Source of the DNA: Bdellovibrionales bacterium
GTDB lineage: Bacteria; Bdellovibrionota; Bdellovibrionia; Bdellovibrionales; UBA1609
Length of the DNA: 64,000 nt
Assembly (NCBI GenBank): GCA_020628165.1
Contig: JAHDFM010000019.1
Span: 1-64,000 of the forward strand
Direction of reading: 5' to 3'
This document shows, in pieces, positions 1 to 10,200 of the stretch. The position numbers were made by a program, and so were the translations under genes. A model generated the notes under the pieces. The model ran no database searches. It had not been told where the DNA came from and worked only from the letters and a program-made list of their open reading frames with translations. The first letter of the stretch is position 1. Every line of letters starts with the position of its first letter.

Positions 1-1130
1 TCACCTTCACTTCTTTTAACTTTAGAAACTTGAATAACACCAATCAAATTAACATTTTCCTTGATAACTTTATCAATAGCATAAAAGAAACCATAGCCTC
101 TTTCTTTTCTTAATAAAGTAGTGTTGAGATCAAAAAGCATTTTAGGGCGGTTCAAATCTGTTCTTAAATTTAACAAGGTGAAGTGACGAGATAAATCAAT
201 GGCATTCGTTAAAGAAATCGACTCATCAGTTTGACTAGCACCTACAGGGCGAACGTATTTAAAATTAAAATTTTCAATGAGTACTTGGGTGTCATCTTTA
301 TCAGGGGGAACAATGCGCCCACTCATAAAAAGTCCAATCTCTTCGGTTATACTGTTAGACGTCCCAACAAATTCGCTTTTTGCGACAAGCTTTTCTTTTT
401 CAATGGCAAAGTCAAACCTTTGATTGGCCGTAACTTCAACGGGCTCATACGTTTTATAAGTTTTTATGTATCCACCCAAGTTTCCTAAGTTCAAATTAAA
501 CGACAAAAGGTTGGAGGATAAATTACCGAGTTGTGCTGTGAACAAAGAACTCAATGGACTTTCACTGTCGTATTTAATCTCAGCACGATTAGATCCTTCC
601 GCATTGGCGTTTCCCTGTTGACCGGAAAAGCCCAATTTAAAACCTGATTCGCCACTTGTGTTGTATTCAAAAATCATAAAGGTTAACTGATAGGTGTCTT
701 TGAATTTTATTTTTTTACGCACGTCTAATCTACGAGCAAGGTAATTGATTAAACTCTCACAACTGAGGTTCTCCAACGTTCGTGGCTGACCAGCTCTAAT
801 TTTATAACTGCATTGTTGTGAATTGGATGAAAATTTCAACACGCCATCTCTCACGGTGACTATTGTCTTCCCTGTAAGGTGGTGATCATCGGTAAAACGC
901 TCACCAACAACGGAGTTGGTTTTTATCGCCTCTCGAATATCAACTGCTAAAATTTCAACATCAGCGGTGCCTGGAGTGTAGGAACATTCTGTGCCAGAAC
1001 ACTTTTCAAACTCAACGGCATAGATATCTTCTTTGGTAAGGCTAGCTTCACTTTGATCGGCAAATGCCGGGGCCATAGCACATGCAAGAAAAAGCTGCAT
1101 GTTTAATAAAAATAAAATGAATTTAAACAC
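1..1130 (-). CDS. Secreted protein of unknown function, 3'-truncated by the window edge
   Basis: The minus strand is open from a GTG at 1130 to the window edge, about 376 residues with no stop, so the C-terminus lies outside. An AAGGAG ribosome binding site sits 7 bases before the GTG; an in-frame ATG ten codons later (1100) is the alternative. The N-terminus is a signal peptide (VFKFILFLLNMQLFLACAMA, then PAFADQ), so the product is exported. The mature part is polar, with three cysteines in the first 120 residues and no motif I recognise. It is divergent from the ABC ATPase gene at 1411, with 280 bases between them. Reading frame, RBS and signal peptide are clear; function is unknown. Confidence 0.8.
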   Translation of the reverse strand, partial: MFKFILFLLNMQLFLACAMAPAFADQSEASLTKEDIYAVEFEKCSGTECSYTPGTADVEILAVDIREAIKTNSVVGERFTDDHHLTGKTIVTVRDGVLKFSSNSQQCSYKIRAGQPRTLENLSCESLINYLARRLDVRKKIKFKDTYQLTFMIFEYNTSGESGFKLGFSGQQGNANAEGSNRAEIKYDSESPLSSLFTAQLGNLSSNLLSFNLNLGNLGGYIKTYKTYEPVEVTANQRFDFAIEKEKLVAKSEFVGTSNSITEEIGLFMSGRIVPPDKDDTQVLIENFNFKYVRPVGASQTDESISLTNAIDLSRHFTLLNLRTDLNRPKMLFDLNTTLLRKERGYGFFYAIDKVIKENVNLIGVIQVSKVKRSEG

Positions 1131-1410
1131 TTGAATGCTCCTTGTAGGGAATGTCAGCTATTGTCGACACACTAGATCATTTTTTGATGCACCTCAACAG
1201 TGGAGCCACCATTGTGAAAATTGGTGAATTTCCCAGCAAAGCCATAAGGTTTTTACATTCAAGGCAAAATGAAAAGTTATATAACTACCTAAAATGACAT
1301 TTAAATTTTAATTCAAGCTAGATTTTAGAAACTTGTTTTCTAGACCCATATTTGGTAGTAATCAATCTTTGTGATCTAACCTAAATCAAAACGGATCAAA
1401 TGGAGGAGCG
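1131..1410. other. Divergent intergenic region
   Basis: This 280-base AT-rich stretch separates two divergently transcribed genes, so it must hold both promoters. I could not pick a convincing -35/-10 pair on either strand, and I see no repeat, hairpin or short gene. The strong GGAGGAG ribosome binding site of the downstream ABC ATPase ends it. Confidence 0.5.
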
Positions 1411-3138
1411 ATGAGCAGTGAAGCACTTCTCAAAGTAGATAATTTATCAATTGAGTTCAAGACAGACAACGGGACTGTTAAGGCTTTAAAAAATGTGTCT
1501 TTTGAAATTCCTAAGGGAAAAACTATTGGTCTTGTTGGTGAGTCTGGCTCCGGAAAAAGTGTTTCCTCATTAGCCATTATGGGCCTTGTGCCAATGCCTC
1601 CAGGGAAAATCACCAGCGGCAAAATTCTATATAACAACGAAAACTTGCTCGAAAAAACAGATTCAGAAATGAGAAAGATTCGTGGCAATCAGATCTCTAT
1701 GATCTTCCAAGAGCCGATGACATCACTCAACCCGGTTTTCACTGTCGGTGATCAGATCTGCGAAACTCTAATGCTTCACCAAAACATGACCAAAAAAGAA
1801 GCCATGGATGAAGCCCTTGAACTTCTCGATCAGGTGGGAATTCCTGATCCAAAAGGTCGTATTAAGTCTTACCCTCACGAAATGAGTGGTGGGCAAAGAC
1901 AACGTGTGATGATCGCCATGGCCATTGCTTGCAAACCTGACTTACTCATTGCCGATGAGCCGACCACAGCTCTTGATGTGACCATTCAAAAACAAATTTT
2001 AGAATTGCTTGCCGACCTTCAAAAAAAATATGGCATGAGTGTTCTCTTTATTACTCACGACTTGGCCGTGATTGCTGACATTGCTGATGACGTAGTAGTT
2101 ATGTACCGCGGAGATATTGTTGAAAAAGGCAAAACTGAACAGCTGTTCACAAGCCCAGCACACCCTTACACCAAAGGGTTGTTGTCGTGTCGTCCGTCAT
2201 TAGAAAAAAACCCAGAACGCTTGCCAACTGTTGATGACTTCATGACCGAAGATGGCAAAGAAAAACAATTTGATGTTGAAAGTTTAAAAGTCGCTAAAGG
2301 CTTCCGCCCAATCACCGAAGAAAACCCTGTGATCTTGGAAGTTAAAAATTTAAAAAAATACTTTCCTCTCAAGAAAAACTTTTGGGGCAAAACTTTAACC
2401 CATGTCAAAGCCGTAGATGATGTCTCTATCAAAGTTCGCAAAGGACGTACTTTAGGACTCGTGGGTGAATCTGGTTGTGGTAAAACTACCTTAGGACGAA
2501 CAATTTTAAGACTGATCGAGTCCACTGATGGCAACATTGTTTACAAAGGGCAAGACATCACCCACATGAAAGGGGAAGAGCTCAGAAACTTACGCCGCAA
2601 TATTCAAATCATTTTCCAAGATCCTTACGCCTCACTCAACCCAAGAATGACTGTAGGAGCTGCTATCATGGAGCCACTTCTCATTCACGGAGTCGGTGCC
2701 AACAAAGATGAACGCAAAAAAATTGCCGGTGATCTCATGGACAAGGTGGGCTTGAGCCGAACCATGCTCAACAGATACCCGCATGAATTTTCTGGTGGAC
2801 AAAGACAAAGGATTTGCATTGCAAGAGCCCTTGCGGTGAAGCCAGATTTTATCGTTTGTGATGAGTCGGTCTCTGCCCTCGATGTGTCCGTGCAAGCGCA
2901 AATTTTAAATTTACTTTTAGATTTGCAAGATGAGTTTGATCTCACTTACATTTTTATTTCTCACGATCTAGCTGTGGTGAAGTTTATCTCTGATGAGTTG
3001 GCTGTGATGAACCAAGGTAAGGTTGTCGAGTTTGCCGACGCCGTTGGGATTTATGAAAACCCTCAGCAAGATTACACTAAAAAATTGTTAGGAGCGATTC
3101 CGAAAGGAAAGCCAAAAGTTCTTTTACAAACCACTTAA
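1411..3138 (+). CDS. yejF: Peptide ABC transporter ATPase with two fused nucleotide-binding domains (YejF type)
   Basis: Tandem ATPase of 575 residues that would power peptide uptake from the cytoplasmic face. Each half has a full ABC motif set: Walker A GESGSGKS and signature MSGGQRQRV in the N-half, Walker A GESGCGKT and signature FSGGQRQRI in the C-half, each with the C-terminal extension typical of OppD/OppF proteins ([11 protein letters not shown] in the first). Fused OppD-OppF ATPases are typical of YejF and GsiA systems. The ATG at 1411 follows a strong GGAGGAG site. The matching binding protein and permeases (YejA, YejB, YejE types) lie about 33 kb away at 36514-40220. That this ATPase serves them is inference; a dedicated Opp-like partner elsewhere is possible. 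metG follows after 12 bases. Confidence 0.85.
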   Translation: MSSEALLKVDNLSIEFKTDNGTVKALKNVSFEIPKGKTIGLVGESGSGKSVSSLAIMGLVPMPPGKITSGKILYNNENLLEKTDSEMRKIRGNQISMIFQEPMTSLNPVFTVGDQICETLMLHQNMTKKEAMDEALELLDQVGIPDPKGRIKSYPHEMSGGQRQRVMIAMAIACKPDLLIADEPTTALDVTIQKQILELLADLQKKYGMSVLFITHDLAVIADIADDVVVMYRGDIVEKGKTEQLFTSPAHPYTKGLLSCRPSLEKNPERLPTVDDFMTEDGKEKQFDVESLKVAKGFRPITEENPVILEVKNLKKYFPLKKNFWGKTLTHVKAVDDVSIKVRKGRTLGLVGESGCGKTTLGRTILRLIESTDGNIVYKGQDITHMKGEELRNLRRNIQIIFQDPYASLNPRMTVGAAIMEPLLIHGVGANKDERKKIAGDLMDKVGLSRTMLNRYPHEFSGGQRQRICIARALAVKPDFIVCDESVSALDVSVQAQILNLLLDLQDEFDLTYIFISHDLAVVKFISDELAVMNQGKVVEFADAVGIYENPQQDYTKKLLGAIPKGKPKVLLQTT

Positions 3139-3150
3139 AAGTACAAAGCT

Positions 3151-5172
3151 ATGAAAAAAAGAAATATTGTTGTTACTCCGGCACTGCCCTATGTGAATTC
3201 AAGACTTCATATAGGGCATATCCTCGAACACACGCAATCGCACATTTGGGCCTCATTCCAAAAAATGCGCGGACACAATGTTAAATTTGTGTGCGCAGGC
3301 GACAGTCACGGGACACCGATCATGTTATCAGCCAGAGCTGCAGGGGTTCCTGAAAAAGACTACATCGGGCAAATTAACAAACAACAACTACAAACACTCA
3401 ATGACTTTGGCTTTGAGTACGACAACTACTCATCTACGGACACAGAGACCAACAAAAAATTCGTTTACGAATTTTACAACAAAATGAAAGAGTCTGACGC
3501 CATAGAAAAAAGAACCATCGATCAACTTTACTGTGAAAAAGAACAAATGTTCTTACCGGACCGTTTTGTCAAAGGCACTTGCCCTAAGTGTGGAGCTGAA
3601 GATCAGAACGGTGATAGCTGTGACAATTGCGGTGCGACCTACTCGCCGATGGACCTCGGCAACCCTCGCAGTGTCACCAGTGGTGAAAAACTCGTGGTTA
3701 AAAAATCAGAGCATATCTTTTTTAAACTCAACAACTACCGCGACTTTTTAAAAGAGTGGCTGCCAGCGCACACCAGTAAAGAGATCGCCAACAAAATGAA
3801 AGAGTGGTTCAACGAAGACCTGCGTGACTGGGACATTTCTAGAGACAAGCCCTATTTTGGGTTTGAAGTTCCGGATGAGCCGGGTAAGTATTTTTACGTG
3901 TGGTTAGATGCTCCGGTGGGGTACATTTCGTCAACGGCAGAGGCTTGTGCAAAAACAGGCGAAGATGTGAACGACTACTGGAAAAACTCCGACTCAGAAG
4001 TTTATCACTTTATCGGAAAAGACATCATTTACTTTCACACTTTGTTTTGGCCGGCGATGCTCAAAGTGTCTGGCTTTAACACTCCCAATCGCGTCTTTGT
4101 CCACGGGTTTGTGAATACTGAAGGTGAAAAAATCAGTAAATCAAAAGGCAACTCTTTTACTTTAAAATCTTATTTAGATAATCTCGATTCGCAGTACTTG
4201 CGTTACTACTTTGCAACCAAGTTGTCTTCTAAACCCAATGACATTGAATTCACCTTTGAAGACTTTATGCAAAGGGTGAACTCTGATTTAGTGGGCAAAC
4301 TCATCAACTTAGGATCGCGTGGAGCTCAAATGCTTCACAAAAATTTTGCTGGCAAGTGCAGTGAAATTGATCCTAACTCTAGTGAGCTCATCAACGACTT
4401 TATCAAAGCCTCAGAAGAAATTGCGGGGTTTTACGAAGCGACAGAGTTTTCGAAAGTGACAACGTTAGTGCGTGATTTCACTGACAAATCCAATCAGTAC
4501 TTTGACTCTCTAGAGCCGTGGAAGCTTGTTAAGACAGACCCAGAACAAGTGCAAAAGATTCTCACCACTTTGTTAACCTTGTTTAAAACAGCTGTCATTT
4601 ACCTAAAGCCCATCTTACCTCAATTGGCAAAAGACACTGAAGATTTATTTAACGACACACCTTACTCGTGGGACTCTCTTGGGTTTTCTTTGGCTGGCAA
4701 AGAAATCAAACCATACAAACATCTGATGAAACGCATTGATAAAAAACAGATTGAAGCCATTCGCAATGATGCCAGCAACGTCACTAAAAGCACCAAAGCC
4801 AAAGACAGCAAAGCTAAAAAAGAAAAACCGTCGGCAACGCCCAAAGAAATCAGCATAGATGATTTCATCAAAGTGGACTTGCGTGTCGCTGAGGTGGTGA
4901 AAGCCGAACATGTTGAAGGTGCTGATAAACTGTTGCAACTGACTTTAAACGTTGGTGAAGAGAAAACCAGAAATGTGTTCGCCGGCATTAAATCAGCTTA
5001 CACCCCTGAAGACCTTACAGGTAAGTATGTTGCTTTTGTGTACAATTTAAAACCTCGCAAGATGAAGTTTGGCATGTCAGAAGGCATGGTGCTCGCAGCC
5101 GGTGCTGGAGGAAAAGATCTTTTTGTGATCTCGCCAGATAAAGGCGCAAAACCTGGAGATAAGATAAAGTAA
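3151..5172 (+). CDS. metG: Methionyl-tRNA synthetase with C-terminal tRNA-binding domain
   Basis: Class I aminoacyl-tRNA synthetase that charges tRNA-Met in the cytoplasm. The 673-residue product has the HIGH-type motif (SRLHIGHILEH, near residue 17), a zinc-binding knuckle (CPKCG...CDNCG, near residue 150), the KMSKS-type loop KISKSKG and an anticodon-binding helical domain. After a lysine- and alanine-rich linker near residue 550, the last 110 residues form an EMAP/Arc1p-type OB fold (ISIDDFIKVDLRVAEVVKAE; late NLKPRKMKFGMSEGMVLAA), as in the dimeric E. coli-type enzyme. Only 12 bases separate it from the ABC ATPase and 7 from the next gene, so the three are probably cotranscribed. Confidence 0.97.
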   Translation: MKKRNIVVTPALPYVNSRLHIGHILEHTQSHIWASFQKMRGHNVKFVCAGDSHGTPIMLSARAAGVPEKDYIGQINKQQLQTLNDFGFEYDNYSSTDTETNKKFVYEFYNKMKESDAIEKRTIDQLYCEKEQMFLPDRFVKGTCPKCGAEDQNGDSCDNCGATYSPMDLGNPRSVTSGEKLVVKKSEHIFFKLNNYRDFLKEWLPAHTSKEIANKMKEWFNEDLRDWDISRDKPYFGFEVPDEPGKYFYVWLDAPVGYISSTAEACAKTGEDVNDYWKNSDSEVYHFIGKDIIYFHTLFWPAMLKVSGFNTPNRVFVHGFVNTEGEKISKSKGNSFTLKSYLDNLDSQYLRYYFATKLSSKPNDIEFTFEDFMQRVNSDLVGKLINLGSRGAQMLHKNFAGKCSEIDPNSSELINDFIKASEEIAGFYEATEFSKVTTLVRDFTDKSNQYFDSLEPWKLVKTDPEQVQKILTTLLTLFKTAVIYLKPILPQLAKDTEDLFNDTPYSWDSLGFSLAGKEIKPYKHLMKRIDKKQIEAIRNDASNVTKSTKAKDSKAKKEKPSATPKEISIDDFIKVDLRVAEVVKAEHVEGADKLLQLTLNVGEEKTRNVFAGIKSAYTPEDLTGKYVAFVYNLKPRKMKFGMSEGMVLAAGAGGKDLFVISPDKGAKPGDKIK

Positions 5173-5179
5173 AACGAAT

Positions 5180-5920
5180 ATGCCCAAACAAGTTTCTTTA
5201 AAAAAAGTTTGGCACCTTTGTAACAACAGCTTGAATCATAACCATGAACCCAGTCACTTTGCCAAAGCCAAAGAGGCTTACGCTTTGTTGCGCCATTCTC
5301 AAAACACGTTGGTGCAAAGTTTACTGTCGAAGTTCGGCAATGATTTGTTAGAAAGCAACATTGAAAATATTTGTGTTTTTATTGAACACTCACTACAACT
5401 CCCTGTAAAAGACTCTGATTTTAATATCACTACCCGTGATCTGCAGAAAAGTAAGAATGATCCTTGTTCGCTAATATTTTACTTATACAACATTCGTTCT
5501 GGTTTTAATATTGGGTCCATGATCCGCCTTTCCGATGGTTTTAACATACGCGAAGTGATTTTGTCAGGATACACAGCCACACCAGAAAACATGCACGTTA
5601 AACGAACTTCTTTAGGTGCTGAAAATAATATTGTTATTAACAAAGATGATGATGATTTGACTCATCTAAAACGTTTAAAAAATGATGGCTATCATGTTGT
5701 TGCTTTAGAAACTGTTAAAAACAGTGAGAGTGTCCTTGATTACAAGTTTCCTGAGAGAACCGTTTTAATTGTTGGCAATGAACGAAAGGGACTGCCGCAA
5801 ACTTTGTTAAACATTGTAGACAGTGTTGTGCACATTCCAATGTTCGGAGTTAAAAACTCACTCAATGTGGTCTCTGCCCTGTCCATGTGCAGTTACGAAT
5901 GGGTGAAACAATGGAGATGA
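5180..5920 (+). CDS. SpoU/TrmH-family RNA 2'-O-methyltransferase
   Basis: SAM-dependent methyltransferase of the SPOUT (SpoU/TrmH) class, 246 residues, which would methylate a ribose of tRNA or rRNA. The three SpoU motifs are visible: motif 1 NIRSGFNIGSMIRLSDGF near residue 105, motif 2 LIVGNERKGLP near residue 195, and motif 3 IPMFGVKNSLNVVSAL near residue 220, the knot that binds SAM. The N-terminal 80 residues are a helical extension that I cannot assign. Which RNA position is modified cannot be read from the sequence. It starts 7 bases after metG and its TGA stop overlaps the ATG of the next gene. Confidence 0.9.
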   Translation: MPKQVSLKKVWHLCNNSLNHNHEPSHFAKAKEAYALLRHSQNTLVQSLLSKFGNDLLESNIENICVFIEHSLQLPVKDSDFNITTRDLQKSKNDPCSLIFYLYNIRSGFNIGSMIRLSDGFNIREVILSGYTATPENMHVKRTSLGAENNIVINKDDDDLTHLKRLKNDGYHVVALETVKNSESVLDYKFPERTVLIVGNERKGLPQTLLNIVDSVVHIPMFGVKNSLNVVSALSMCSYEWVKQWR

Positions 5921-6588
5921 AACCCATTGGCACTTTTTATTGCGAAGAGAGCAAAGCCTACGATGTTCCCAGGCAAGCCATTTTAAACACCAGAACAGCT
6001 AACATCCAACTTCACCCTGGACAGAATTACCATCAAGCTCTCGAAGACATTGAAGGCTTTAGTCACATTTGGTTGCTTTACTTATTTGACAACTCAACGT
6101 GGAAGCCAAAAGTGCAAACGCCGCGCGATTTAAGTAAAAAAGGTGTGTTTGCAACAAGGTCTCCTTACCGACCCAACCCTATCGGCATGAGTTTAGTAAA
6201 GCTCATCGAGGTGAATCAACTTTCGATCACCATTCAAAACTTTGATCTGCTCGACGGCACACAAATACTCGATATTAAGCCTTACATTTCAGATTATGAT
6301 GTTGTTAATAATTCAACATCAGGTTGGTTAGATGATGTCATTGAATATAATATCGAGTTCAAAGATCTTTTTTTAAAAAAAGTGAAGCAACTTAAAAATT
6401 ATGATGCTGACAAAGTCATAGCCTTTATAAAAAACCAGCTCACTTTTGCACCGGTTGGTCACCCCAATAAACGGGTAAAATTGATTGCAGATAACAGCTA
6501 TGAACTAGCGTATCAGTATCTGCGCATTTCATTTACACTGAACAACACGCAGATTATTATTTCAGATGTGATGGATTCTCTTTTTTAA
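5917..6588 (+). CDS. TrmO/YaeB-like tRNA N6-methyltransferase
   Basis: Member of the TsaA/YaeB/TrmO family, whose E. coli member methylates N6-threonylcarbamoyladenosine at position 37 of some tRNAs using SAM. The family signature is present: PIGTFYC at the start, FSHIWLLYLF, RSPYRPNPIGMSLVKL and DLLDGTQILDIKPYISDYD. I chose the ATG at 5917 because it overlaps the stop of the previous gene (ATGA), which suggests translational coupling; an ATG at 5911 and a GTG at 5887 are also in frame. The C-terminal 60 residues fit the family's accessory domain only loosely. With metG and the SpoU gene it makes a small tRNA-metabolism operon. Confidence 0.88.
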   Translation: MKPIGTFYCEESKAYDVPRQAILNTRTANIQLHPGQNYHQALEDIEGFSHIWLLYLFDNSTWKPKVQTPRDLSKKGVFATRSPYRPNPIGMSLVKLIEVNQLSITIQNFDLLDGTQILDIKPYISDYDVVNNSTSGWLDDVIEYNIEFKDLFLKKVKQLKNYDADKVIAFIKNQLTFAPVGHPNKRVKLIADNSYELAYQYLRISFTLNNTQIIISDVMDSLF

Positions 6589-6645
6589 AACGACGTGATT
6601 AAAAAAAATGCGCAACCATTTTATGCTTACACATTTAAAATAAAA

Positions 6646-6993
6646 TTACATGCAACCGTTTTTAGTGTGACGACCTTCATAGCAAATGTCATACTTTTGT
6701 GTTTGTGACTCATCAATAAAGTACTCTGAAGAATCCTGATTTAATTTTATAAAATAAATGGTCACTGATTCTGCAATAGAATCATCAAGAATGCCTTTTT
6801 CAGTCACTTTCACCTTGGCTTCGCTACGGTCTTCGACAGACACCCAAGTAAGATCAATTTCTAATGAACTCTCCATTTGATCGTGAAACTCCAACACCAA
6901 ATCGATAGGACCTTTGGTTGGTAAAAACGTTGCAAAAACTGACACTGTGAAAAAAGTTAAAACGGCAACAAACAATGACTTGATGAATGGCAT
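6646..6993 (-). CDS. Small secreted protein of unknown function
   Basis: A 115-residue product with a clear signal peptide (MPFIKSLFVAVLTFFTVSVFA), so it is exported. The mature chain is acidic, probably beta-rich, and ends with two cysteines ten residues apart (DICYEGRHTKNGCM) that could form a disulphide. A GGGGGAG run lies just upstream of the ATG at 6993. It stands alone between the TrmO-like gene and the fibre gene, convergent to the former. I recognise no family. Confidence 0.75.
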   Translation of the reverse strand: MPFIKSLFVAVLTFFTVSVFATFLPTKGPIDLVLEFHDQMESSLEIDLTWVSVEDRSEAKVKVTEKGILDDSIAESVTIYFIKLNQDSSEYFIDESQTQKYDICYEGRHTKNGCM

Positions 6994-6999
6994 ATCTCC

Positions 7000-7254
7000 C
7001 CCAATTTTTAATTATTTTTTAAAGCGCTACTCCTAATTTCAGTGATTTGTAATGATTTTTGATATTTGTAATATCTCGCAAAACCAGCTTTGAAAAAATC
7101 ACTGGCATGTATTTTTTACCCAAACTCAGCGATGGTCTCGTTACTCAATTAAGTACGGGACTTAAGTCTGCATTGTCTAAAGTTGAGATATAGTTTGACC
7201 AGTATTTATACACTTAAGTGGGCTTACTAAGGCACCGAAATATCTATTAAGTCT
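7000..7254. promoter_or_regulatory. Leader region of the fibre gene with a candidate sigma-70 promoter
   Basis: This 255-base divergent gap has no gene. The best promoter I can see is TTGAGA at 7183-7188 and TATACA at 7207-7212, with an 18-base spacer, leaving about 40 bases to the fibre ATG at 7255. No strong Shine-Dalgarno precedes that ATG. The promoter call is a consensus match by eye only. Confidence 0.35.
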
Positions 7255-10200
7255 ATGTATAAACTTTTACTTTTTATATTTTTAATAACTCCACAGTTAT
7301 TGTTGGCTGCTCTCTCGCCAACATTTATGACTTACCACGGACGCATCATTGCACCGAGCACTCTTCCTTTAGAAAACTCCAACGTCACATTCACCTTGCA
7401 AATTTTATCTCCAGGCACAGAACAATGTGTACTCTACGAAGAGACTCACACCCTCGACATGACTGGCAGCCAAGGATTGTTTAGTTTTAACATCGGTGAA
7501 GGCGCTGTGTCTGTGAATGACCCCGGTTTAGGGATCACTGGAACAGTTAGCAACAACTCTTCAAAAACAGGACTCACTTGTTCGACGGGAACGAGTTACA
7601 CACCGACGGCTGGTGACTCACGCTTGCTGCGAGTGACTTTTGATTATCCAGGCAGCACAGGCCCTGTGACCATCTCACCAGAAACAAAAATCACTTCATC
7701 ACCTTATTCAACGTATGCATCTATGCTTGAAGGCCTCGGAAAGGATGAGTTTTTACAAGTGAATTCTGGCGGTTTAAATGCACTTAACCAAGCGAACATT
7801 GAATCGGTGTTCACAACGACCAACTACCCTCTTCTAACTAGTGCTATCGACGGCACTCACACAGCTTATGCAAAAACATCTGACTTACCAGTCACCGGTG
7901 GAACATTAGACATGTCCGGAGGTGGGCAAGATATTTTAGTGACGGACACTCCGGCCAGCGGTGACTCTGTTGTAAACAAGGATTACAGCGATCTTCACCT
8001 TGGTGGCAAAATCATCGACACCACCAGTGTTGCAGGCCTCACCGACAGTGCAGGTGATGGGTTTGGTTTGATCTGGGATGAAGCCACAGAAACTTTTGTG
8101 GCTGGAACTTTGAGTTCTACCGACAACACCAAGCTTCCATTAGCTGGCGGCACCATGAGTGGCAATATCGATATGGATGAAAATGACATCATTGACATTG
8201 GCGACCTCACGGGCATTGATAACTTAGACCTCATCGGTTCAGGACAGGCCGACTTCAACGGCAGTAATTTAATTGAACTGGGCTTTGTCACTATAATGCC
8301 AGAAAGGTCTATCCATATGGGAACGTTCACCAACGCTCAAGAAATCACTTACACGGGAACATTGGGCGCTCCTGATGAAGGGAAACTTTGGTACAACTCC
8401 GACAGCAACGAACTCAAATTGTGGGATGGTGCAAGTGCTATAGCAACAGGTGTGCAAATTGGAACAACTGCTGGCACTGCGATGAGTGCTAGTTCTGTAC
8501 CTAATTGTACAGGCTCCCAAAAATTACAAATGAGTGCAGGCCCCATGTATACATGGAGTTGTGTGACTGAGTCTGGAAATATTTTAGACGGCGGAAACAC
8601 CAATGGAGCTGCCATCACCATTGGTACTAATGATAATTTTGACTTAGCTTTTGAAACAAATGGTTCAACGGCCATGACAATTCTAGATACGGGTGAGGTT
8701 GGTGTTGGAACGATCTCTCCAGCAAGTTTGTTTGAAGTAGAGAAGAATCAAAATGCAACAACAGATATCACCATAACAAACACAGACACAGGTGCAAGTT
8801 CTCGTACAGGTCTATTTATAAACAGCGGTGGTTCTGACTATGGCTACATAGGTGTCTACTCTGATACTTTCGCTAGCACATATTATCAAGATAAATTTGT
8901 TTTCTTTCCGGGCTCAACTGTAGATGGTGGAATGTTGATTAATACTCAGGGAAAAGACTTTGATCTTAATACTGGGGCGACAACTACAACAAGCCGTTTA
9001 TTTCTAGAAGGTTCTTCAGGTCATATTGGTTTGGGAACAACTTCACCGGATAATCAATTACATATATACTCTGCCACAACAAATAGAAATTTATTGGTAG
9101 AAAGTGGAACAACATCATCAGGTTTAACTTTAGAGTCCAATGGTAAAGAATGGGATTTATTTAATTCTGTTGGAATTGCCAATCAAGGCTTTGGAATTTA
9201 CGACAGAACGAACACAGTTTACAGACTAGCAATCGATGGAACTAGCGGTAACGTCGGCATAGGAATCAACTCCCCAACTAGAATTTTACACTTAAATAAT
9301 ACAAACGTGAATGGAACCATGATTAATTTTGACAATGACGATGCTGGAGGAAACTCATGGGTGGTGGGGTCAACAGGGTCTGCAAACTCACCTGGAGCTG
9401 GTCATTACGCCTTCTATAATAATAACGGCACTGCATACACCATGGTCTTAACCGAAAGTAATCGTGTGGGAATAGGAGACGAAACTCCTGAAACGCGTTT
9501 GGATGTTGAAGGAACTCTTAAAATCGCCAACGGTGGAGAAACCTGCTCCGTCGCAGCTGACGCCGGTATGTTCCGCTACAACTCAGGCAACATGGAATTT
9601 TGTAACGGCAGTGCTTGGCAAGCTCTTGGTACTGGAACTGGTGACGGTGATATTCTCGATGGAGGTAACACTGAAGGCGCTGCAATCACTATTGGTACCA
9701 ACGATAACTTTGACCTCAATTTTGAAACCAATGGTTCTAATGCAATGATTATTAAAAGTGATGGTGATGTTGGAATTGGTACCACAAGCCCATCAGGTAA
9801 AGTTCATATCAGTACTAATAATGGTGGTCCGACGCCACACACTTCGGCAGATGATCTTATTGTCGAAAACAATACTGGCCCTTCAGGAATTAGCATACTC
9901 TCTTCCGGTGCCAATGGATCTAATATCTTTTTTGGAGACACGGCTTCTAACTTACAAGGTAAACTACAATACGATAATGCGATTGATGCAATGATTTTTG
10001 AAACTAATGCTACAGAGGCTATGCGAATAGACAGTTCAGGCCGTTTAGGAATAGGAACTACTATTCCTGGAGAACTTCTACACGTTAACACTGCTGGTGC
10101 TCGTGATAATATAAAAGTAGGAAGCTGGTCTTATTTAGGTGGAGGGCCTGCTGGATACCCTTACTTTGGCTTTGCAAGTGTTTATACGGGAACGCAATGG

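Noticed and set aside
231-488. A plus-strand 85-codon frame
   Set aside because: It is antisense to the better supported minus-strand gene with GTG start, ribosome binding site and signal peptide.
2166-2537. Minus-strand frame inside the ABC ATPase gene
   Set aside because: A shadow of the fully motif-supported ATPase. The same holds for minus-strand frames within metG, leuS, speA and the fibre gene.
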